A DNA stretch of 64,000 nt from Hysterangium stoloniferum (GCA_015178975.1 WHVD01000059.1:1-64000), one strand, 5' to 3'; counted from the stretch's first letter, positions 31,779-44,525 are shown. Program-made: numbers and translations. Notes: generated by a model not told the origin, from the sequence alone.

Positions 31779-34390
31779 TGTTTTGAGATAACATAAATAA
31801 TGAATAGTTTTGCAAGTTCTTGAGGGGTAATTGTGTCATGTGTAGGTATAAAAATACTTTGTTTAATGAATCTGTCAACAACAACTGAGATGGAGGTGAA
31901 GGACTGTGAGGCAGGAAGGTGCTCAATGAAATCCATGGAAATCAAGTTCCACAGGAGCTCTGGGATAGGAAGTTGTTTTAATAGACCATAGGGTTTGTGT
32001 CTCTGGCATCATATATAGGTGGTGCAAGACTTTCAATAGCTTTTACAAGTGTGTGGAGGGCCAGCAGGTGTATTCTTGGTGGATAATACTAATGGTTTTG
32101 TTAGATCCATAGTGGCCAGAGATTGGGTGGTCATGAGTATGCTGAAGGATGTGCAAGTGAAGTGTTCTGCAGTTAGGGATGTAGATGCTGCCCTCAAGGT
32201 GGATAAAACTACTCAAGTCTCAAGTCCATTGGGGGGCCAATGGGTCATTAGGGTTGTCAAAATGGGCATGTGTAATTGGGTCATTTTGGAGGTCTGAAAG
32301 GATGTCTTGGTGGAGTTTGGTAACATCCATAATGGTGATGCCGTGAAGTACAGGTAAGACTAGAAAAGTGGTGTGAAGGGATGCCATGATCTGATTGGAG
32401 GTGAAGATAGGCTTCAGATTATGCAGGTTTACTGTTGCATAGTCATTGGTCCCCTCCTTAAGGTAGATGTCCCATCATCTAGTCATGACATCTGGTTTGC
32501 CACCAGGCTGAAAATGAATTATGAGGTTGAATTGGGAGAGGTATTCTGACCATCAGGCTTGCCAGTGAGTAAGAGGCTTAGTGGTAGTGAAGTATTTTAA
32601 ATTCTTGTGGTCAGTGACAATATCAATTGGGCTCTCTGAACCTTTGAGGTAATAACACCAGGCCTTGAACACTTCAAAAGTAGCAAGGAGTTGAGTTCTG
32701 TAGAGGTAAAAGTTCTGGAAAGGAAGGTAACTGGGTGAATTTCTCCATCAAGTGTAATAATGGAAAGAATTACAGCTAGGGCATAATCAGATACATCAGT
32801 TTCAGCAATCATCGGGCAGTCTGGTTGCCAGTGTGTAAGTATGGGTGCCAATACAAAAGTGTCTTTGAGTTGTTGAACCACTGTCCTGCATTGAGTTGTG
32901 AAGTTCCATGGGGCCTCCTTACAAGCAAGGCAGGTGAGGGGACCATGATATCTGATTGTTGTAAATGAAATGGCAGTAGAAGTTGGCGAAACCAAGGAAA
33001 GACTGAATGTCTTTCACTTTTCAGGGTTCCAGCCATTCACAGATAGTCCAGATTTTGTCTTCATCCATTGTAAGTCCATTGGGTCCCATTATATAACCTA
33101 GATATTTAATACAGTCTACATCAAAAGAACATTTATCACTATGGGCAAAGAGTTTATGCTTTAGGAGCCTCCAAAACACTTCATGAACATGTTCATCATG
33201 TAGCATCAGGTCTTCTGAATAAATGAGAATAACATTGAGGTATATAAGAACACAAACATCAAGTACACAGGTCACTGAGGATATTGTTCATAAAACATTG
33301 GAAGGTTGCTGGAGCATTGGTGGGTCCAAATGGCATAACCAACCATTCAAAAGAACCATAGCATGTTCAGAACACTGTTTTTCATTTATCACCTGTGGCA
33401 ATCTGCACCAAATAACAGGCATGTTGCAAATCAATCTTGGTATAAATGCAGGCTCTCCAAGGGGCATCTAAAAGGTCTGTAATGAGTGGAAGAGGGCACC
33501 TATCCCTTTTTGTGACTTTGTTGAGTCCTTTGAAATCTACACAAAGGTGTAAGCCATCCTTCTTTGTAATGAAAAGAATCAGAGTGTTGTAAGACAATGT
33601 GGAGGGCTGTATAAAGCTAATATGAAGGTGTTCATCTATAAATTCCCTAAGGGAAACCAGTTTGGATTGTGGGAGGGAGTATATGTGCACAAGAGGAGGG
33701 TCCACACTATCCTCAAGGTCAATCTTGAGATCATAGGTTCTATGGGGAGCTAAAGTGTCAGCATGCTGTTTGCTGAAAATGTCTGAAAGGTTGTGATGCT
33801 TCTCCAGGATGCTGTTGAGGTCAACAGTGGCCTTGAAAAGGTAGTCATGTGTGTGGAAGTGCTGAGAAACATTTAAAGAAAATGTCTGGGATCCATCCCT
33901 CTTATTGGCATGTAAAAATGTGTCAGCATTAACTAAAGAGATGGATGGGGGGTCTGTCATGAGGGGTTGGCCAGCAGAGCTGCTGCTGCCCAGGCTGAGA
34001 CTGAAGAAGCTGGAATTTGACCATCAGGTGCCTGGAAAGTAAGATGGCCTAATACCCAGTGAATCAATGGATTGTAGCAGGTGAGCCAGTTGTATCCAAG
34101 GACAACTGTGCAACTTGAATCCAACTGTGTCACATAAAAATGTGAGCTGCTGAAGTGTTCCACATGGAAAAACAACCACAAGGTCACAAACTTGAGTTAT
34201 GACACTATTGCTAGTGCCATCAAAGAGTCAGAGGGACCAGTTCAACTGATTGAGTCTTGAGTTTGTGAATGGTGAGGAAATCAGTGTCTATGAATCAATG
34301 GGTTGACCCAGAGTCCACCAATGCTCTAAACTTTGAAAGGATAAGTACTGAGGTTAAGGAAATGAAAAGAAAATTGGGGTTTGAAAGAGT
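31779..34390 (-). mobile_element. 5' part of chromovirus X (inverted), broken
   Basis: Read on the - strand, the order is protease region (about 34330-33970), RT (about 33960-33020, with the DVCVLIYLNVILIYS block in the YLDD position), RNase H (about 32995-32460) and the first part of integrase (about 32400-31779). It is a fossil of the F/G type with many breaks. The rest of its integrase lies at 35733 on the + strand, across the family A LTR, because this block was inverted. Confidence 0.8.
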
Positions 34391-34991
34391 GGAGGCATTG
34401 AGTCAGAAGGCCATATTTTAGAGGATGCTAAAGAGGAAAAGAAGAAGGAAGAGGAGGAGGCAGTGCAGGTTGCTGTGGAGCTTGCCACAGCAGCCATGGA
34501 GAGGTACATTAACTTCTTTCTCTTTTTTCTGACTTCACTGACTGTTGCTTTCTAGTGCAAAGCAGTAGAAGTGAGTCTGAGTCTGAGGGGGAAGCTGAGA
34601 GCCCTCAAAAGGTAAGTGGCAGGTCCACAGGAATGTCCAAGACTGACCAAAACAACAGAAGTCAAAGAAAATGCTCCAGTATGTCTGGAGTTAAAAGACG
34701 ATCTGTGATGCACTGGATGCAATGACTGCAACACAGAGTACTACTGGAAGTCTGGGCAGGGGCTGGGCTGTTGGCCATGTGCACACCTCAAAGCAAGGTG
34801 CTCACTGGTTCACAAGCCCATGGGGTCCATGGTATGGGAAGTGGGTGGCTTGGCAGAAAGGCCTGGGGCCCTGGAGGAAACTTTGGGGTGGATAGTGATG
34901 GGCATAGAGGCCCAGAACCAGTTGATTGAAGAGATCAACTGGGTGCAAGGGACTATGGTGGAGAGTCTCCAGAGACTCTGTGGGGGGGTTC
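34391..34991 (+). pseudogene. Accessory-gene relic (copy 3), inverted with the block
   Basis: A charged KEEEEAVQVAVELATAAMER segment is followed by a GT-AG intron-like stretch (34504-34555, with a CTGAC branch-like word), then a cysteine cluster near 34690-34790 ending CAHLKARCS (34776-34802), as in element F. The 3' continuation on the opposite strand is at 30870-31036, separated by the family A LTR and the inversion. Fossil; function unknown. Confidence 0.6.
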
Positions 34992-35732
34992 TGTTAAGAA
35001 CTGAAAACTGACTAGTGTCGGTAGGCCGACAGGGACCGATCGGAAGGACTTGGCTTCAGCTTATGTGCTGTGCCCTCACAACTATCTGTCAGGTGTCCTT
35101 AAATTTCAGATGGGCAAAGACTAGTCCTAATGAGTACCTCTCAGCGAACTACCAATCGGAACTGAAGGATAAGTCGAGTGTCGGGCCAAGGGGTTGGAAA
35201 CCAAAAGTGGGTGAGCACACGCAAAGGCGGATAGTGGAATACTTAGTACGAGACTTCTAGAGGTGTAAGAGGGTATTCTAAGTCGATATTCTTATTGCCT
35301 AGTAACTACAACTACAACAGGTTCATATACAAGTATCTGGCGTCTAGAAAATACTAACTAGGAGAAGGGTGGAAAATGGTATTGACAAATAAGCTTGACT
35401 AGGAACGGGAAGGTTACGATTAGTTCGGAGGCTGTGAAATAACCGAGAGCAGGATTACAAGAAAAGGAAATAGTCCGAGGGTTACAAGTATATATAGACA
35501 TATGTGAAACATAGAGTAGAATGGATCATCATAATAAAAAGGGATGTATCAGAGTTTAACCAGATAGTACGAGTATATTTTGATGGGGCGTAAATGGAGT
35601 TTGATCACTGCGAAAGCATACGTCAGCATTGGGAGACTGATGGTTTGTGATGTGATGACTTGAACGATAACTTGAATTGTCAATAGGTGGCGATAACCTT
35701 GGGGACCATCGGGTTGCAACATGGTCATAACA
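34992..35732 (-). repeat. Family A LTR at the right breakpoint of an inversion
   Basis: The 741-bp LTR reads TGTTAAGAACTGAAAACTG at the left and CATGGTCATAACA at the right. The flanks are GGTTC (left) and AAACA (right), each the complement of the corresponding flank of the copy at 31037. Confidence 0.92.
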
Positions 35733-36115
35733 AAACATGGCATTCTGACACATGTCATGTCAGATCAAGGCTCCAAATTTGTCTCCCATTTCTTTAGGTC
35801 ACTTGGTACTGCCCTTGGTATGAAACTACATTTTACTTCAGGACACCATCCAGAAGGTGATGGACAGACCAAGTTAGTCAATCAAACATTGGAACAATAT
35901 CTTCATATCTATTGTACAGTGGGTCAAAAAACTGCCCCAATGTTTGTGCATTTTAGAAAGATTGATATTGTGTGAGGGAATGACATCAGCAAAAGTTCTG
36001 AAAAATTCACATGCTATACTAGAACATGTTGGCTATCTACCAACTTAAGAAATCATGTGATTCCAATCAAAACTCATTACTCAATAAATCAAACAAAATA
36101 ATCACTCATTGAGGC

Positions 36116-36245
36116 AGTTTTTTGACCCTCTATTATTTTACAATATAATACTTTGTATGACCCCCCTTTGCCTTTAAAACTGCCTGTATCCTCCTAGGCA
36201 TTCTTTCTCTTAGCTTCTGGAACCATTGGGACAGTTTTTTTGACC
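36116..36245. repeat. Tandem duplication of about 116 bp at the T1 3' end
   Basis: The unit beginning CAGTTTTTTGACCCTCTATT at 36116 recurs at about 36232. It duplicates the inner terminal repeat and the last codons of the transposase. Confidence 0.75.
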
Positions 36246-36262
36246 CTCTATTATTTTACAAT

Positions 36263-36979
36263 CTAATGCTTTGTATGACCCCCCTTTGCCTGTAAAACTG
36301 CCTGTATCCTCCTAGGCATGCTTTCTATTAGCTTCTGGCATGTCTCTGGTGGTATTTCAGTCCACTCCTTTGCCACCCTGTCCCATAATTCATGTACTCC
36401 TTTGGGTGATATGTCATATTGTTGGAGTTTGGCCTTGAGGTGTTGCCAGAGGTGTTCAATGGGAGTTAGATCAGGGGATTGGACAGGCCACTTCATGGGA
36501 ATGATGTTATTGTCAGAAAACCACTGGTCTGCCTTTTTTGAGGTATATTTTGGATCATTGTCCTGTTGGAAGTACCACTTATCCTCAACCATCTCCAAAC
36601 TTTCAATGCTCTCCACTCCCTCCTCCAAAATCTCACAATACTGCACTGCATTCATGTTTCCCTGCACCTCTATCAGCTTCCCCACCCCATTCCAGCCCAT
36701 ACACCCCCAAACCATCAATTTATTTCCCCCTCCATGTTTGACAGTTGGTGTGGTGGTCCCATCTGATACTGGTTCCCCTTGTTGCTTCCAAACATATACC
36801 TTCCCATCTGACCCAATCCTATTGATTTTTGTCTCATCAGTCCACAACACCCTCTTCCAGTCCTCCATAGTCCAATTTTCATGGTATTGGGCAAACTTTA
36901 GACATTGCTGACAATGAGACCCCTTGAGCATAGGGACTTTCTTCTTTGTTGCTGACCTAAAGCCAGCTTCCTTCAACAC
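36263..36979 (-). pseudogene. Tc1-family transposase, catalytic part (T1)
   Basis: This is a DDE transposase that cuts and pastes the element at TA targets. The open segment of 238 residues holds the whole catalytic triad: first Asp in VLWTDETKIN (near 47), second Asp in WYFQQDNDPKYTS, and Glu in SPDLTPIEHLWQH, with 34 residues between the second Asp and the Glu (DD34E). The helix-turn-helix N-terminal part is separated by the 8.4-kb insertion of element F at 37090, so the gene is inactive. The second copy T3 (51890-58136) carries Gly in place of the second Asp, so T1 keeps the better active site. Confidence 0.9.
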
Positions 36980-37089
36980 ATTCCTAACAGTCTGACGAGT
37001 GACAGAGGTATGTAGATATGATGGAATTTATGAATTGGGTGGCTTGGACAGCATTGTCAAGCTTCCCAGAGCTGATTGATGGATAATTG

Positions 37090-37905
37090 TGTTACGACTG
37101 GAAAAACCGCCCAGACTCTGGGCACTAACTTATATGCACCCGTGCCCTCTACGCACCCATTATCAGTTAACGGAATTCCCACCATACTCCGTATGTCAGA
37201 TTCATCTATGTTCATCTTCGTTATGTTGTGTTTCAGTCACCGGAATACTCACTGGACTCCATCTCTGTCTATTTCTGACCTTGTCCCACGTGTCAGTCAC
37301 TGGACCCCCACTCAGAAAACCCGTCACCTCTCTAACAGAGCCCCGTTCCTGTTTTAGTCAAATGACCTGTCACAATTTGGACTCCGCTCCCGCTCCATTT
37401 CCCATTATGGTTTATGATTTGTCACTATTCAGACTCCGCTCCATTCTGTCCTGTTCCTAACACCAATTTGGTGTTTACTATTCCCGTTTTATGTTTTGCT
37501 CATTTTGTTTCATCATTACTGGATTCAGTATGACATTCACTCCATGGTCTATTTAAACTGGCAGATGTTGTACATACAATCCAGTCAGAAAATCAGCTTA
37601 GATTCCCCCCAGTAATCTAATACATTTTCTGCTCTAAACTCCTACTTGAATTACACCGCTCACACTAGTCGGAGCCCACGGGCTCTGGCGTATCTATCTC
37701 TCTCACCTATCTTGACTCATGACCCACGACCTCCGACCTACAACCCCTCAACCCACGACCCCCACCCGGACTCCCCAGGATTCCTGTCTGCCTGTCTGAA
37801 ATTGGACAACATGATCTAGCGAGGGTGCAGCCTAAAAGCTGAAGCCAAGTCCTACCGGATATTCCACGGGTTTCTCTGGAGACCCGCCCTGTACGTATCC
37901 TAACA
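37090..37905 (+). repeat. 5' LTR of element F
   Basis: 816 bp, TGTTACGACTGG...GTATCCTAACA. It contains TTTGGTGTTTACTATTCCCG and, near the 3' end, the shared box AAGCTGAAGCCAAGTCCTAC (37838-37857). Confidence 0.92.
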
Positions 37906-37941
37906 GTATTTTCTGACTAAGACTCGCAGATTGTTTTCAAT

Positions 37942-39852
37942 ATGCCACCCAGAAAGAAAGTGAATGCACAGGCATCATTACCTGGACTGTCGACTCTTCA
38001 TTCCCCATTAACTTTGTATACCAGTCAGATGCTTGCGAACCAGTTGGAACCCATGGAAGAAGCCCATATCGAAGAAGTCCCAGAAAACCAGGATGAATCC
38101 GCGCACGAGGACAAATCCGTGCATGAGGACAAATCTGCGCATGAGGACAAATCCACGCACGAGGACAAATCCACGCACGAGGACAAATCCGCGCACGGGG
38201 ACAAATCTGCGCACGGGAACGAATCCGCGCACAAGGACAAATCCGCGCAAGAGGACGAATCCACGCACGAGGACGAATCCACGCACGAGGACAAATCCAC
38301 GCACGAGGACAAATCCACGCACGAGGACGAATCCACGCACGAGGACAAATCCACGCACGAGGACAAATCCACGCACGAGGACAAATCCACGCACGAGGAC
38401 GAATCCACGCACGAGGACAAATCCACGCACGAGGACAAATCCACGCACGAGGACAAATCCACGCATGAGGACGAATCCACGCACGAGGACAAATCCACGC
38501 ACGAGGACAAATCCACGCACGAGGACAAATCCACGCACGAGGACGAATCCACGCACGAGGACGAATCCACGCACGAGGACGAATCCACGCACGAGGACGA
38601 ATCCACGCACGAGGACGAATCCACGCACGAGGATGAATCCACGCACGAGGACGAATCCACGCACGAGGACGAATCCACGCACGAGGACGAATCCACGCAC
38701 GAGGACGAATCCACGCACGAGGACGAATCCGCACACGAGGATGAATCCGTGGCCCCCGACAAGGGCAAAGGTGTCGAAATTCCTCCACCTATCGAACGAC
38801 TGCACTTGGGGGACCCTACTTCTGAATTTTTAGCAGGTACTATAGATACATTCATGACGCACCTGTTCGAAGAACAAAAGAAAAAGGAACAAGAACCTCC
38901 ATGGTCAAAAGTCAATGCTCTGGAACCCTTCACGGGTTCCAACCCAAACAAACTCTCTACTTTCCTCATGCAATGTCACTTCAATTTCCGTGATCGATCC
39001 GCTGCATTCTCCATGGACTCCTGAAAAGTCAACTACACACTTTCATACTTGTCGGGATCCGCGTTGAAATGGTTCGAACCGGCTTTTAGCAGAATTTCCG
39101 AGGAAGAGCCACTTTGGCTCGAAAATTGGGATGCTTCTGTTGAGGAGCTTGAAACCAACTTTGGCCTGTATGACCCAACAGGATTAGCTGAGAACAGTCT
39201 CACAAATCTTTGTATGAAGGACACGCAGTGCATAACAGACTACATTGTCCAATTCAATAATCTTGCAGCTCGTTGTCAGTGGGGCCATCCTGCTCTCTGC
39301 CACCAATTCTATGCCGGTCTGCCATCCCGCCTTAAAGATGAAGTCTCAAAAGGAGAAGATGGCAAGCCAAAAACCCTGTCCCATATGTGCCTCAAAGCTC
39401 AAAATGCAGATGCACATTATTGGGAATGTCACACAGAAGTTGCCTGCGAGACTTCCGTGGACAAAGTAAACAAGTCCACAGCCAATAAAACCAACAACAA
39501 CAACTCGTCAACCAGCAACCAAAACTCCACGCAATCTGACAAGAAGAACGATAAAAAGTCTTCTAACAACAACAACAACAACAACAACAAGGACAATAAC
39601 AAGGGTCAACAGTCCGGCCAGCAAGCCAGAAAACCTGACCTCTCAGGCAAACTCGGACCTGATGGCAAATTGTTCCCACAGGAAAGACAATGTCGTATGG
39701 ACAATAACCTCTGTCTCTTGTGTGGGAAACCCAGTCATCGAGTCCCGGAATGTCCGCTGGCAAAAGCAAACTCTGCAAAGGGTCGAACAGCCAAGACCTC
39801 CACGGAAACCCTGTCGAAGGACAAACTGGCTTCTGACTCGAAAAAAGAGTGA
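37942..39852 (+). CDS. Gag region of element F with CCHC zinc knuckle
   Basis: The region encodes the structural protein of the virus-like particle. The N-terminal part (MPPRKKVNAQASLPGL) leads into a hexapeptide repeat array (see the minisatellite). A retrotransposon Gag core follows (SGSALKWFEPAFSRI, LARCQWG, YAGLPSRLKDEV), then an Asn/Ser/Lys-rich linker with a poly-Asn run. Near the C terminus is a zinc knuckle of CX2CX4HX4C form (CLLCGKPSHRVPEC, about 39712-39753), used for RNA packaging in this family. Part of a broken fossil. Confidence 0.82.
38092..38739 (+). repeat. 18-bp minisatellite in gag, about 36 units
   Basis: The unit is GAGGACAAATCCACGCAC with A/G variation, coding the acidic hexapeptide DKSTHE or DESTHE. 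Units 14-25 show a higher-order period of four (one DE unit then three DK units, three times), and the last ten are all DESTHE. Because 18 is a multiple of three, most reading frames on both strands stay open across it. Confidence 0.95.
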
Positions 39853-40058
39853 GCAACCCCACAGACTCCACGCAGGTTGGGGATTGTGTTGCCTCTCCAC
39901 GCATTCAAGAGTTTCAACACATCCACTCTTTCACATTCTGATTCATTTTTTGTTAAACTTGTGTCTAATATGATTCTGAAATTTGTTTTTTTCAGCTCTT
40001 ATAGATTCAGGCTCGACTCATTGTTTTTTTAGATACAAAATTCACGCAAAAAGATTTT

Positions 40059-43000
40059 TTGTCAACTTATCCAATAAATCCAGCTAACAGTATAACATTC
40101 CAGACCCCCACGGCAGCCGAGGAAACTGCACCCATCCCGGCCTTCACGGCACCCATGGCCTTCCTGGCACCTGCAGTCTTGAGGACTCTTGTAATCCCTA
40201 CAACACCTATGGCTTCCCCAGAACCCACGGCACCTCCATCTATTTCTCTGATTAATGCTGCAGCTTTTATTAGGACTTCAAAAATGGACAGGTCCCAGGC
40301 ATTCACTATCAACTTAAAAATTGATGAAGCAACTGGACATTTTTCAACTCCGGTATCTGAATCTGAGCAAGCTGCTGACCTAGAAGGCATCCTGGAGAAA
40401 TATCATGACTTCGTGGATGTTTTTAGCAAGCAAAAAGCTGACCAGCTTCCGCCCCACAGAGAATACGACTTAAAAATCGATCTCGAAGACAGCACCCAGC
40501 CACCCCTAGGACATATTTATCTGCTCTGGTCCATGGAACTTTCCACAATCTGCAATTTCCTGGATGAACATTTGTCCATAGGTTTTATCAGACCCTCAAA
40601 GTCTCCTTTTAAAGCACCTGTTCTGTTTGTCATAAAAAAGGATGGATCCCTTCGACTATGTGTTGATTTTAGAGGACTCAATGCTGTCACCAAAAAGGAT
40701 AAATATCCACTCCCACTTATATCTGATCTGCTCGATGCTCCACAGAATGCCCAGATTTACACCAAAATAGATCTCAAACATGCCTATCACTTGGTCTGGA
40801 TAGCCGTGGGCAACAAATGGAAAACCACTTTTAGAACCCGCTATGGGGCCTTCGAGTGGTTGGTGATGCCCTTTGGACTCACCAATTGCTCCATCTGTTT
40901 TTCAGTGTTTTATCAATGACATTTTCTCCAACATGCTCGATGTATGCATTATTGTTTACTTGGATGACATTCTTATCTACTCCGAGAATCCTGCGGAACA
41001 TGACAAACAAGTCTGTGAAGTTCTCCAGAGACTCAGACAATATGGTTTATTCGCAAATGGGAAAAATGTACTTTTGACACGGACTCTGTGGAATACCTGG
41101 GTTTCATGATGGGACCCGATGGACTCCGCATGGACAAAACTAAAGTGCAAGTCATCAAAGATTGGCCTGAACCCCGAAAAGTTAAATATATACAATCCTT
41201 CCTCGGCTTTGCCAATTTTTACAGATGGTTTATCCATGGATATTCCGACATCACGGTACCCCTTACCCATCTTACACATAAGGATACTCCATGGAATTTT
41301 AATGATAAGTGTCAAAAAGCTTTCAATCTTTTAAAAAATTCTTTTTCTTCAGCTCCTATTCTGTCACATTGGAAACTGGACTTCCTGCTCATTGTTGAAA
41401 CGGACACCTCGGACTATGCACTTGGAGCCATTCTGTCTATCCAGGACTCTGATGGAGAAGTCCACCCCGTGGCTTTTCTATCCCGGACTTTTACTGGAGC
41501 AGAGCTCAACTACAACATTCATGATAAGGAACTCCTGGCAATTCTTTCAGCTTTCAAAGCATGGTGACACTATTTGGAAGGCTCGGGAACTCCTATTGAT
41601 GTTGTAACAGATCACAAAAACCTGGAATACTTTTCTACCACAAAACCTTTGACCCACTGGCAGGCCCACTGGTCTGAATATCTATCTGCCTTCAACATGA
41701 TTATCCATTTTCGACCTGGCCGTCTTGGGGGCAAACCTGACGCTTTAACTAGATGATGGGACATCTATCCTAAAGAGGGGAGCAACGACTATGCCATGGT
41801 AAACCCGCACAACCTGAAACCTATTTTCACGAATCAGCAACTTACCGCATCAGTCCATGCAACTTTCCTCATCAATCCCATTGTCTGTGGAATTATCATT
41901 ATGGATGTTGAGAAGTTACATCAAGATATTCTATTGGCAATTCCACTAGACCCGATTACTAAAGCTCACCTTGACAATCCCATGGACCCTGGTCAACCCC
42001 GGTGGTCTCTTGATCAACATGGTTTCATTAGACTTGACAATCGAATCTATGTACCGGACTCCAATGGCCTCCACCTCAGGATCCTTCAATACAAACATGA
42101 TCATCCACTCTCAGGACATTTCAGGTACAACAAAACTCTATCATTAATAAGAAGAGAATATACTTGGCCCAGACTTCATGGATTCATTAAGCACTATTGC
42201 AAATCTTGCACTACTTGTCCCCACTCGAAATCTCAGTGACACAAGCCATACAGCCTTTTGAAACAACTCCCGGTACCGGAACACCCATGGAATTCTATCT
42301 CTATGGATTTCATTGAACACCTACCAGATTCCAAAGGCTTTTCTGCCATTCTAGTCGTTGTTGACAGATTCTCAAAACAAGGTATATTCATCCCTACATA
42401 TGACACAATTACTTCCGTGCAGTTAGCGGAACTTTTCATTATCCACATATTTTCCAAGCATGGAGTTCCATCCCATGTGACTTCTGATCGAGGATCAGAG
42501 TTCATATCTCACTTCTTTAGATCCCTCAGGAAATCCTTGGACATGACATTACATTTCACATCCGGACATCACCCGGAAGGCGACAGACAAACCAAACGCG
42601 TCAACCAGACATTGGAACAATATCTCTGCATATATTGCAATTACCAACAGGACAATTGGAAATCCTTGTTACCACTTGCAGAGTTTGCTTACAACAATGC
42701 ACCCTCGGCCACTACTGGCATTTCCCTGTTCTTTGCAAATAAAGGATATAATCCAAATATTACAGTACATCCAGAATGAAATCTCGCCTCTGCTCATGCT
42801 CAAGAGTTCACCATGGACCTCCACGAGCTCCACGAGGAACTCCAGACTGCAATACTGTCTGCCCAAGAGCAATATCAACATTCAGTGGACAAACACCAGA
42901 TCCCACCACCAAACTTCAAGATTGGCGATCGTGTTTTTGTCAAAGCTCAATTCTTCCAGACTACCTGTCCATCAAAAAAGCTTGCTGAAAAATATTTAGG

Positions 43001-43472
43001 TCCATTTGAAATTATCGCACAAGTAGGATCAGTCTCTTGGACCCTACGGCTTCCGGATAGCATGTGTGCGGTACACCTGGTATTTCATGTTTCTATGTTA
43101 GAACCTTGTACTGCTAACACTATCCCGGATCGTGTGCAATCTCCGCCTCCTCTGGTCATTATTGACGGAGAACCTGAGTTTGAAATCTCGCAAATTTTAG
43201 ATTCGAAAATTGACAAGCGTCGACACACTTGTAAACTGCTTTACTTGGTCAAGTGGGTGGGTTATGAGGGCACCGATGAAGAAACCTCATGGATTTTGGC
43301 CACAGAACTCAGTAATGCATGGATATCATTACTGACTTTCATACAGCTTACCCACTCAAACCTGGACCACTATCGTCTCTCTGACTGCACTCCGTGGACC
43401 CCATGTTATGTTTGGACTCATTTTCATTATTCCCTGTCACCCTATGTCTCTCTTTGCTTTTACAGGTTCTGA
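40059..43472 (+). CDS. Pol region of element F (RT, RNase H, integrase, chromodomain)
   Basis: RT spans about 40400-41250 ([20 protein letters not shown], then [12 protein letters not shown] with the catalytic YLDD at about 40957). RNase H is about 41290-41760 ([23 protein letters not shown]). Integrase starts with a zinc-binding part ([11 protein letters not shown] ... [11 protein letters not shown], about 42110-42230) and continues with the core ([47 protein letters not shown]). The C-terminal chromodomain lies at about 43170-43330 ([20 protein letters not shown]). The protease motif lies just upstream, near 40000. Broken fossil. Confidence 0.88.
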
Positions 43473-43573
43473 CATGTTTTTCAAGTCCTTAAGCGGTTTT
43501 CTTGTGGACTTTGATTTCTTATGTTTTTCACGCCTTATTTTCATTTTCAAAAATTATTAAACTTTTATATTAT

Positions 43574-44525
43574 TCAATCTACATTTATGGGGCTATGCTT
43601 CTGCCCAACCTCAGCCATCTCCTGAGGAAGCTCCGCTACCTCCATGGGCACCCCATCCTCATCCAATCCGGCATCCTCAGAACTCCTGGCTTGTGGCTCC
43701 CCATAGATATATCCACCAAACTCCACTAAGAACTTCCAAAATTCCGAGCGGAGCCCACAGAGCTCATTCACCACCACAACTTGGACCTTGTTGCTTCTTC
43801 GGAGCAACTCGTTCTGGGCCACTATGCCCTCGGCAATCCACCCCAACATGTCATCCAACCCAGACAACCCATCTGTCCCACTAATGTCCCGTGCCCTGGA
43901 TCCCATGGGTTGCTCGTGGATGAGCGAGCACCTTGCCTTGAGGTGTGCACATTGGTAGCACCCAGTCCCCACCCAGACTTTCGATTGCATTCTGTGTTCC
44001 GGTCATTGCAACTGGAACACCATGGATCATTCCGCATTGGAAGACAGACTGGTGCCGCCTTCCTTGCCTTCTGTTGATATGGTTAGTTTCTATGGCTATC
44101 CCACAGACCCGAGGCTTACCTTCTGGGGGCTCTCTGGCTCCCCCTCAGACTCTCTGTCACCTTGCGCTGAAAATAACAAGTCAGTAAAAAGAAAAATGAC
44201 AAGTTAAGTTGGGACTTACTTTTCCCGTGACTACCGCAGCCCTGTCTGCAGCCACCTGTGCTTTCTCCGTGGCCACCCACACAGCCTCCTCCTCTTCTCG
44301 TTTCTTCTCCCTCGCAGCCTCTTCCTCCGTGGCCAATGCCACCTCATACTCCCTGTCCAAAGCCTCCTTGGCCTCCCTGGCCTCCTTCTCTGCTTCTTCA
44401 CAAAGTCGGTGCTGCTCTTCTCGCCGCACCAAAAGTTGGGCTGCACTCCAAGGCACCCAATATGGAGTGCCTGTGGAGGGCCCAGCAGTTGGCATTGCCT
44501 GTCTTGGTGTTGGTTTTGGTCCCAT
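43574..44525 (-). pseudogene. Opposite-strand accessory gene of chromovirus F
   Basis: The gene runs toward pol from beside the 3' LTR. The N-terminal exon (44525 downward) begins MGPKPTPRQAMPTAGPSTG and continues as a Glu/Ala/Arg/Lys-rich, probably coiled-coil helix (REAKEALDREYEVALATEEE). A GT-AG intron (44219-44167, 53 nt, CTGAC branch word) follows. Further on are cysteine clusters WCSSC (about 44022) and CYQCAHLKARCS (about 43926-43961), then a leucine-rich acidic tail (LVEFGGYIYGE). The paired CxxC groups suggest zinc binding, perhaps DNA or RNA binding, but I recognise no named family. Homologous relics at 15949, 30870/34391 and perhaps 11894. The copy is part of a broken fossil; I do not assert a full product. 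Confidence 0.6.

Noticed and set aside
36318-36911. 197-codon + strand ORF in T1.
   Set aside because: It is the antisense of the Tc1 transposase, whose DDE motifs are on the - strand.
38092-38739. A regular repeat array that could be mistaken for a CRISPR array.
   Set aside because: Units are contiguous, with no unique spacers, and lie in a fungal retroelement gag.
37937-38969. Several long overlapping ORFs on both strands (up to about 300 codons) across 38.0-38.9 kb.
   Set aside because: They are a by-product of the 18-bp minisatellite, whose length is a multiple of three and which lacks stops in most frames. Only the gag frame has domain content on either side.
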